DNA of 64,000 nt, taken from contig NZ_CP107780.1 of assembly GCF_036345175.1 (NCBI RefSeq), positions 6,634,001-6,698,000 of the forward strand. The letters run 5' to 3'. Shown here piece after piece: positions 57,980 to 64,000 of this stretch. The notes beneath the pieces are model-generated. The model worked only from the letters and a program-made list of their open reading frames with translations, was not told the origin of the DNA and did not search any database. Position 1 is the stretch's first letter; each line of letters starts with the position of its first letter. The translations under genes and the position numbers were made by a program. The stretch comes from Streptomyces sp. NBC_00576 (lineage in GTDB: Bacteria > Actinomycetota > Actinomycetes > Streptomycetales > Streptomycetaceae).

Positions 57980-60900
57980 TCACCCCGGAATGACCACCGT
58001 ACGAAGCTCCCCATCCCCCAGATGCAACATCCCCTTGCCCGGCGCGACCTGCCCACCCACCATGCTCCGGTTGATGCGCACCCCGATCAGATCCCCGCTC
58101 GAAGACTCCTGCGGCGACAGCAGAATCCCCCGCCGCCCCTTCTTCGCATCGACCTGCCACCCACTGAACCCACTGCAGACATCCTCCTCATCACCCGCGA
58201 TGACGAGCCCGAGCCCCCGCTCCGCACCCCGCGACACGATCTTCTTCATCTGGCTCGCGGCGTCACAGTCCTCCAGGATCTCCCCGTCGTCGATGAGAAC
58301 CACGATCGGCTCCTCCAGCGACGCCTGGTCGATGAGCTCCTCGAAGTCGTCCTCGTCGATGTCGTCGCCGGTGTACATCTTCAACACCCCGTCCGCACCG
58401 TCCAGTTGCCGCAACGGCGACTGACGCGGCGCCGCGATGACCAGACGTACACCCTGGGACAGATACGACTGCGCGAAGTTCATCAGCACCGTCGAGCGCC
58501 CCGACTTGGCAGGCCCCGCGATGACGAACGTCGGCACACCGGTCGCGAGATCAGGGCCGAAGCCCGTGATGTCGTCGCCGCCGATGCCCACGAGGCCCCA
58601 CAGACGCGAACCGGAGGTCTCCGGGTCGCGCATCCCCCACGCGTCCGCGAACGAGATCCGCGACGGCAGGCTGTCGACGCGGAACGGGCGCCGGGAACGC
58701 GGGACTTGGGCGTCCCGGGCCGCCGCAGCCTCACCGATCGCCGTGATCGCGGCAGCCTGGCCCTGACCGGTCGTGTCCTCCGACAGCAGCGCGAACTGGG
58801 TCTCGATACCGGACTCGTTCTTGTAGCCACGCCCCGGCGGAATCTCCTCCGGGACCTTGCGGTGCGGGATACCGAGCGTCGAGAAGTCGCTGCGGTCGGC
58901 GAGCCGCAGCCCGTACTTCTCCTCGGTGAGCGTCGCGATCCGGCCGACCAGCAGCGTGCGGTCACCGGTCAGGACGAGGTGGATGCCGACGCTCGCACCC
59001 TCACGCATCATCGTGGTCAACTCGTCGGTGAGCGCACCGTGATCGACCTCGCCGAGGGTGGGCACCCAGCCCTCCCAGCGGTCCAGGAGTACGACGATGT
59101 GCGGCAGCCGCTCGTCCGCCGCGGACGCGGCCCGCTGCTCGCCGATGTCCGCGAACCCCTTCTCCGCCAACAGGTCCTGGCGGCGCGACATCTCGCCCTT
59201 GAGCCGATTGACCAGCCGGATCACCCGCTCGGTCTGGTTACGGCTGACGACAGCACCGCAGTGCGGCAGCCTGCTCAGCGCGTTGAGCGCGCCGTTGCCG
59301 CAGTCGATCCCGTACAGATGGACGTCGGCGGTGGAGTGGGTGCGGGCCAGGGAGGCCGCGATCGTACGCAGGATCTGCGAGCGGCCGCTGCGCGGGGCGC
59401 CGCCGATCATCAGATGCCCGAAGGTGGAGAAGTCGACGACGACCGGGCGGCGCGCCTGGGCGGCCGGCAGATCCTCGACGCCGTACGGGACGGGCGCCAG
59501 CTTGCCCGTGCCGTGGTCGGCGAAGGCGGGGACCTCGATCTCGTCGAGCAGCAGCGTCTCGGAGAGGGCGGGCAGCCAGGGGCTGTGCTGGGGCGGGATT
59601 CCGAGCGACCGGTTGGCGTCGCGCACGGCGTCGACGAGCACCTTGAGGTCGGTGATCTCCTCTTCCTCCCGCGCCTCGACCTTGGGCTTCTTCAGCGCGG
59701 CCCGGCCCAGGTCCTCCCAGGCCAGCGGCCCCGACCAGGGCATGAGGACCGCGGGGTCCGCCGCTCCGGGCCGACGTCCACCGACGCGTCCGGACTGGAA
59801 GGGGACGAGGGAGGCGTGCCCGAGTCGTACATACGCCCGACCGGGGGTGTTCTTGGAGATGTGCCCGGCCTCCGGCGAGTCGATGACGTCGGACGACTCA
59901 CCGCCGTCCGTCACGCGCAGCGCGATACGGAGGTTGGTGTTGGCGCGGATCTCGGGAGACACGACACCCGACGGGCGCTGCGTGGCCAGCAGCAGATGGA
60001 TACCGAGGGAACGGCCTCGCTGGGCGATGTTGACCAGCCCGGTGACGAAGTCCGGGAGGTCGCGCACCATCGAGGCGAACTCGTCGATGACGATGAGGAG
60101 TCGGGGAACAGGAGCGTGGGACGACGGATTCCGGCGCACCAGATCCTGGTAGTCCTCGATGTCCTTGGCGTCGGCGTCGGCAAGGATGTGCTCGCGGCGG
60201 TGCAGCTCGGCGCCGAGCGATTCGAGGGCGCGCTCGACGAGGTGGGCGTCGAGGTCGGTCACCATGCCGACCGTGTGCGGGAGATGCACACAGTCCTTGA
60301 ACGCGGCGCCACCCTTGTAGTCGACGAGCACGAACGTCATGTTCTCGGGGGTGTTGGCGACGGCGAGCGCGGCCACGATGGTCTGCAGCAGCTCCGACTT
60401 ACCGGAACCGGTCGTACCGGCGATGAGCCCGTGCGGCCCGTCCTTGCGGATGTCGATGCCGAACGCGCCGTCGTACGACTCCCCGATGACCGCCATCGTC
60501 GACTGCCCGCCCATGCGCCAGCGCGCGGTGATCGCGTCGGGCGTCGGCGGCTCCAGCTGGAGTACGTCGAGCAGCCGACTCGACCCCGGCAGCGCCGAGT
60601 CCTCGGTCTCGCCGCTGATGTCGCGGAGGGCGGAGAGGGACCGGGCCAGGCGCAGACACCAGGCTGCGGAGACGAAGTCGGGCCGTACGTCACGTACGCC
60701 CTCCGCGCTCTCCTCCTCCACGCGCAGCCGCAGCTTGTCGGCCTGGGCGCGCCGGTCGGTTTCGTTGTCGGCGGCATGCCAGGCGTGGAAGGACGGGAAC
60801 CCGCCCGCGACCTGCGGCTGAGGCTGTGAGCCGCTGACCTGGTAGGGGTCGGCGTGCTCCTCGGCCTTGGGTTCGGCGACGACGAAGGCCTGGCACTCAC

Positions 60901-62587
60901 CGGGCAGGAACCGTTCCTCGGCGTCGAGGCAGAGGGCGTACATCGCCACGGCAGGCCCCTCGCGCAGCAGCTTGACGACACCGGGCAGCGACCGCAGCCG
61001 TCGGGACCCGTCCCACACGACAACAATGTCCGGGTCGCTGAACGACGCCCGCTGCCCCTTGTTCTGCTCGGCGGCCTTCTTGCGCGCGTCGAGGATCTGC
61101 GTCAGCTCGCCGATACGCGCGCCGACGGTCTCCGCGTCGGTGCCGATGAGGACGTTGACGTCCTGCCCGCCGGACGGCCTGGTGTGCGGCAGCCAGCGGA
61201 CCCAGTCCCAGCTCTCCTGCGCGGTGCTCTCGCTCAGTACGTAGAACTGGACGTCCATCGGGCTCTGCAGCGCGGCCGTCTGGGCGATGGCCCACCGCCC
61301 GAGCGCACGGGCCGAATCCCCGGGCCCCGCCATACCGATGACACCGAGCGAGCGCAGCGACAGCGCGACAGGGGCGTCCTCGATCTTCCACGTCACCTGA
61401 CGCCGGTGCTCGTCCTGCTCCGGGTCGTCGAGCACGACCTCGGACGGCAACTGCCCGGTGCCGACCCGCAGCAGCAGATGGTCACGGTCGGTACGCCGCC
61501 GCTCCCACAGCCGCGTACGGGGCCCGGTGCCGAGGGAGAGGACGGTGGCGGGGTCGGGGATGGCGTGCCGCCGGTCCTGCCGCTCCGCGACGAGGGCGTC
61601 CTGCGCGTCCTTCTCGATCCGCTCCTTCTGCTCCTTGTACTCCTTGACCTGCTTCGCATGGGACTTGCGCCCGTGCTTCTTGTCCATGAAGTAGTTGGCG
61701 AAGAGCATGATCGGGCTGAGGCCCGCCATGATCAGGTAGTACCAGCGCCCGAAGATCGTCACGGCCACGATCGCGCCCACCAGCGGCGTCAGTGCCATCA
61801 GCCAGGGCAGCGGCCGGGCCTCGAAGTCCCGGGGCGGCGACGGCAGCCGGAACTTGGTCTGCCGGTCGGGGGAGCGCAGCCGGGGCGGCCGGTTGTAGTC
61901 GAGACCGACACCGTCCTCGGACCACTTGAGGGCGGCGTTGGGCGGGGTGTAACGGGCAAGCTCGACAAGGGAGTTGCCGATGGCGATCTGCCCGCCGAGG
62001 GGCCACTCGTTCCCCTCGATGTCCGCCATGTCCTTGCCGTCGAGGGTGACGCTCCCCTTGCCCCCGTCCTTGTCGCCGTCCTTCTCCCCGGCCTTCTCCC
62101 CATGTACGGCGACTTGGCAGGTGCCATCGGTTGCAACTGACAACGTGAGGGCGCGGGCGTCGACCTCGGGATCGTCGATCCTGACGTACGAGGCGGGCCC
62201 GCTGCCGATGTCGTACCGCCCGACGCCGAGCCGGTGCACGAACCCGGCGACAGGCCCGCCCACGACCCGCAGCTCGACGAGCCCGGTCGGCTCCCCGGGC
62301 AGACACCCGGCGGGATCCTGAAGGCTGACGACGGCCCCTTCACGCAGGGGCGACCCGACGACGTTGGTGGACGGGTCGACGGCGTACCCATCCACGTAAA
62401 CAAGGGGGGAGTTGTTGGCGGGCACCTGTCCGTGATGCCCGAGCGGAATGATCTGGGCACCGCTGTGGCCGACCTGTTTCGCCAGTTCCTGTGCGATGTC
62501 CCCGACGGTGGACTCGGGATCCGCATCGAGCACGACGTCGGCGGTGCCCCCGCCGAACGGATCGACGACGGTCAGAGTCAGGCGCAC
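57980..62587 (-). CDS. eccC: EccC/EssC-type FtsK/SpoIIIE ATPase
   Basis: 1535 residues. An N-terminal ubiquitin/FHA-like region is followed by two membrane helices (~260-300) and three ATPase domains. The first has a full Walker A (GTTGSGKSELL, ~722) and Walker B (LLIVIDEFASM). The second (GGAPRSGRSQIL, ~1061) and third (GPAKSGRSTVL, ~1355) have Arg in place of the catalytic Lys, the usual degeneration in type VII secretion motors. The GTG at 62587 follows GGGAGGA. It is divergent from a WXG100-like gene, but no eccB, eccD, eccE or mycP is nearby. Confidence 0.92.
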   Translation of the reverse strand: MRLTLTVVDPFGGGTADVVLDADPESTVGDIAQELAKQVGHSGAQIIPLGHHGQVPANNSPLVYVDGYAVDPSTNVVGSPLREGAVVSLQDPAGCLPGEPTGLVELRVVGGPVAGFVHRLGVGRYDIGSGPASYVRIDDPEVDARALTLSVATDGTCQVAVHGEKAGEKDGDKDGGKGSVTLDGKDMADIEGNEWPLGGQIAIGNSLVELARYTPPNAALKWSEDGVGLDYNRPPRLRSPDRQTKFRLPSPPRDFEARPLPWLMALTPLVGAIVAVTIFGRWYYLIMAGLSPIMLFANYFMDKKHGRKSHAKQVKEYKEQKERIEKDAQDALVAERQDRRHAIPDPATVLSLGTGPRTRLWERRRTDRDHLLLRVGTGQLPSEVVLDDPEQDEHRRQVTWKIEDAPVALSLRSLGVIGMAGPGDSARALGRWAIAQTAALQSPMDVQFYVLSESTAQESWDWVRWLPHTRPSGGQDVNVLIGTDAETVGARIGELTQILDARKKAAEQNKGQRASFSDPDIVVVWDGSRRLRSLPGVVKLLREGPAVAMYALCLDAEERFLPGECQAFVVAEPKAEEHADPYQVSGSQPQPQVAGGFPSFHAWHAADNETDRRAQADKLRLRVEEESAEGVRDVRPDFVSAAWCLRLARSLSALRDISGETEDSALPGSSRLLDVLQLEPPTPDAITARWRMGGQSTMAVIGESYDGAFGIDIRKDGPHGLIAGTTGSGKSELLQTIVAALAVANTPENMTFVLVDYKGGAAFKDCVHLPHTVGMVTDLDAHLVERALESLGAELHRREHILADADAKDIEDYQDLVRRNPSSHAPVPRLLIVIDEFASMVRDLPDFVTGLVNIAQRGRSLGIHLLLATQRPSGVVSPEIRANTNLRIALRVTDGGESSDVIDSPEAGHISKNTPGRAYVRLGHASLVPFQSGRVGGRRPGAADPAVLMPWSGPLAWEDLGRAALKKPKVEAREEEEITDLKVLVDAVRDANRSLGIPPQHSPWLPALSETLLLDEIEVPAFADHGTGKLAPVPYGVEDLPAAQARRPVVVDFSTFGHLMIGGAPRSGRSQILRTIAASLARTHSTADVHLYGIDCGNGALNALSRLPHCGAVVSRNQTERVIRLVNRLKGEMSRRQDLLAEKGFADIGEQRAASAADERLPHIVVLLDRWEGWVPTLGEVDHGALTDELTTMMREGASVGIHLVLTGDRTLLVGRIATLTEEKYGLRLADRSDFSTLGIPHRKVPEEIPPGRGYKNESGIETQFALLSEDTTGQGQAAAITAIGEAAAARDAQVPRSRRPFRVDSLPSRISFADAWGMRDPETSGSRLWGLVGIGGDDITGFGPDLATGVPTFVIAGPAKSGRSTVLMNFAQSYLSQGVRLVIAAPRQSPLRQLDGADGVLKMYTGDDIDEDDFEELIDQASLEEPIVVLIDDGEILEDCDAASQMKKIVSRGAERGLGLVIAGDEEDVCSGFSGWQVDAKKGRRGILLSPQESSSGDLIGVRINRSMVGGQVAPGKGMLHLGDGELRTVVIPG

Positions 62588-62865
62588 GGTTGTCCTCCCC
62601 AACGGCCCCCGTGGCCGCTTCCGCAACGCCGGCCACCGTAGGCAGTGACGATATCCGCTCCATATGACAGAAGGGCAACGGGTGGGGGGCGGGACCCTTC
62701 TGGCCCTTCCCTATGGTGAATTGGTGACGGAACGGTGTTGAACATTTCTGTTCCAGAACCGGGATGTCACCACTCGCGCCACACCCGTAAGCTGCTGCCT
62801 CAGCCAGTTGGAACAGGGAAGCCACGGGGGTTGGCCCTGCGGCACTTTCACGAGGGAGCGGCTTC

Positions 62866-63165
62866 ATGGCCAAGGACCTTGATGTCACATATCAGGACAT
62901 GCGGGATGCTGCCAAGCATGTCGTGAAGGAGAAGGAAAAGCTTCAGGAGAAGCTGGACGGCCTGCGCAAGTACATCGCGAACCTGGTCGAGTCCGGCTAC
63001 GTCACGAAGAGCTCGTCGAAGGCCTTCGACGAGAACTTCGAGGAGTTCACCCGCGGCGCGAAGGACACGCTGGACGGTCTGGACGGCATGGGTGACTACC
63101 TGACCATGGCCGCGGACAAGTTCGAGCAGATCGACGAGGAACTGGCGAAGTCGGCGAAGAAGTAG
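62866..63165 (+). CDS. WXG100-superfamily small helical protein
   Basis: 99 residues, two long amphipathic helices with a central turn, the size and layout of ESX substrates. The central W-x-G is replaced by S-G-Y-V-T (near residues 43-47), and no Y-x-x-x-D/E export signal follows helix 2. It lies divergent from the EccC-type ATPase with 278 bp between them, so it is its probable partner or substrate. ACGAGGGAG provides the ribosome site. Confidence 0.85.
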   Translation: MAKDLDVTYQDMRDAAKHVVKEKEKLQEKLDGLRKYIANLVESGYVTKSSSKAFDENFEEFTRGAKDTLDGLDGMGDYLTMAADKFEQIDEELAKSAKK

Positions 63166-63196
63166 CCGAAGCGCAGCTCGGCGGCGCTCTTCAAGG

Positions 63197-63222
63197 GCGC
63201 TGTTCAGAGGCGCTGTTCAGAG
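63197..63222 (+). repeat. 13-bp tandem duplication
   Basis: GCGCTGTTCAGAG occurs twice head to tail directly after the WXG100-like gene. Confidence 0.8.
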
Positions 63223-63235
63223 GCAGGGCCTGCGA

Positions 63236-63284
63236 GGCGCCCGCTTGGTGCGGCAGCGGATGCTGTACGCACCGGGCGGGCGCC
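63236..63284. terminator. Long bipartite hairpin between convergent genes
   Basis: GGCGCCCGC pairs with GCGGGCGCC, and inside it GGTGCG pairs with CGCACC around a 15-nt loop. This makes a stem of about 15 bp with small bulges, placed between the WXG100-like gene and the converging last gene. Confidence 0.75.
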
Positions 63285-63307
63285 GCCCAGTAGCCGTACT
63301 GTCCCCG

Positions 63308-63988
63308 TCAGCTGTCGGGGAGAGGCTGGCGGAGCACGTGCATGTGAAGCTCGCTGCGGAGCTCTTCCGTCTCGACTCGCAGCCAGGATCCGTCCCGGAA
63401 ACGGATCAGCAGCAGCCTCGTCTCGAACTCACCGGAGAACGGGTCGACGAGGGTCGCTTCGGTGGCGGGCAGACGGGCGACGATCTCCATGCGCTTCTCC
63501 CGCCCCATGCTGACCCGCTTCGGCGGAGCCGCCAGGACGATCCCGTCCTCGGTGGCGAGCAGCATTCGCTGGTGGTGGGTGGAGTGGCCGTACCAACGCA
63601 GCAGGAACTGCCCGGCGTTGGCGCCCCAGTTCCCGTCGAAGACCTTGTCGAGGCCTTGTTGGGCGATGGTGGCGTCCCGGCGCTTGTCGTCCGCCTTCTT
63701 GGCCTGCCACCGCTCCTTCTCCTCCTTCGAACCGAGGGAGCGCTCGACGGCTTGCTCCGCATCGGACAGAAGGCTCAACAGCATGATGAGCGGCATGAAC
63801 GGCGCCCCGAGCACCGCCCCGACCATGCCCAACGGGGGCAGCCTGGCAGGGCGGAGCCGAGGGTTGCCCGCAGCCTGGAGCACGTCCGCCGGCGGCTGCG
63901 GGATCTTGTCGATCCAGCACCATTCGCCGGCTTCGGCGTGGATGCCGAGGCGATCCGTTATCAGGCGCTGCTTGCCTCTGGATGTCAC
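63308..63988 (-). CDS. Hypothetical protein with a hydrophobic segment
   Basis: 226 residues from a GTG at 63988, close to the window edge, so an upstream start cannot be excluded. One hydrophobic stretch (MVGAVLGAPFMPLIMLLSLL, ~54-73) is followed by a charged helix (EEKERWQAKKADDKRRD) and a C-terminal beta-rich domain. No catalytic motif is recognised. Convergent position next to the WXG100-like gene suggests but does not prove a link to the type VII-like locus. Confidence 0.7.
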   Translation of the reverse strand: MTSRGKQRLITDRLGIHAEAGEWCWIDKIPQPPADVLQAAGNPRLRPARLPPLGMVGAVLGAPFMPLIMLLSLLSDAEQAVERSLGSKEEKERWQAKKADDKRRDATIAQQGLDKVFDGNWGANAGQFLLRWYGHSTHHQRMLLATEDGIVLAAPPKRVSMGREKRMEIVARLPATEATLVDPFSGEFETRLLLIRFRDGSWLRVETEELRSELHMHVLRQPLPDS

Positions 63989-64000
63989 GTCGGGACTCTC

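Noticed and set aside
57584..60829. Very long plus-strand open frame (over 1000 codons) opposite the EccC gene
   Set aside because: It is antisense to a clear EccC coding region, Arg/Asp/Val-rich without domains, and explained by third-position GC bias.

Overview
This 64 kb window is GC-rich chromosomal DNA from a Streptomyces or very close actinomycete. The signs are the codon usage, the many GTG and a few TTG starts, paired DUF397/XRE-DUF5753 genes, SAV2177-type methyltransferases, the futalosine menaquinone genes and the characteristic GC-rich intergenic repeats. All calls were made by reading the sequence; no database search was run.

Region 1 (1-6.9 kb) is conserved core: the 3' end of hemL, a histidine phosphatase, a Tat lipoprotein deacetylase-like protein, and the system II cytochrome c maturation operon (ResA-like thioredoxin, CcdA, ResB, CcsB). 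Region 2 (6.9-15.6 kb) holds a P-loop ATPase translationally coupled to a membrane-anchored binding-protein-fold protein behind a perfect 23-bp palindrome. It also has an IPNS-like oxygenase overlapping a yeast-type cytosine deaminase, a PucR regulator, a transglutaminase-like protein and a two-headed MerR regulator. Region 3 (15.6-19.5 kb) is a UvrA-like twin-ATPase gene followed by a stand-alone second-type proteasome beta subunit with all catalytic residues intact.

Region 4 (19.6-30.7 kb) is mixed accessory and regulatory DNA: a VOC protein, a DUF7848 protein, an XRE/DUF397 pair with a read-through overlap, a truncated WD40 gene, a small lipoprotein, a SAV2177 methyltransferase, an ECF sigma / membrane protein / acyltransferase operon, an acyl-CoA oxidase and an NCS1 permease. 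Region 5 (30.7-45 kb) is dominated by late menaquinone genes (mqnL-mqnP-mqnM, then an AsnC regulator, mqnE and a GNAT protein). TetR, MaoC and acyl-CoA ligase genes follow, then LysR, a frameshifted DUF6817 gene, an N5-(carboxyethyl)ornithine synthase and a PLP dehydratase.

Region 6 (45-50.9 kb) is an accessory islet: a DUF397/XRE/ATPase triad, visibly AT-richer unrecognised genes, an SMI1/KNR4 protein, and remnants of an IS701-like transposase and a GNAT gene. Region 7 (50.9-64 kb) returns to conserved content: a 3-ketosteroid dehydrogenase-like flavoprotein, a DsbA-like lipoprotein, a methyltransferase, a cold-shock gene with a long leader, mqnA, a Ser/Thr kinase, and a divergent EccC-type ATPase / WXG100-like pair without the other type VII components.

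The window carries mqnA, mqnE, mqnL, mqnP and mqnM but not mqnB, mqnC or mqnD, so the menaquinone pathway must be completed elsewhere. The least ordinary items are the orphan proteasome beta paralogue, the ATPase/binding-protein pair with its palindrome, and the orphan EccC/WXG100-like pair whose small partner lacks the W-x-G.
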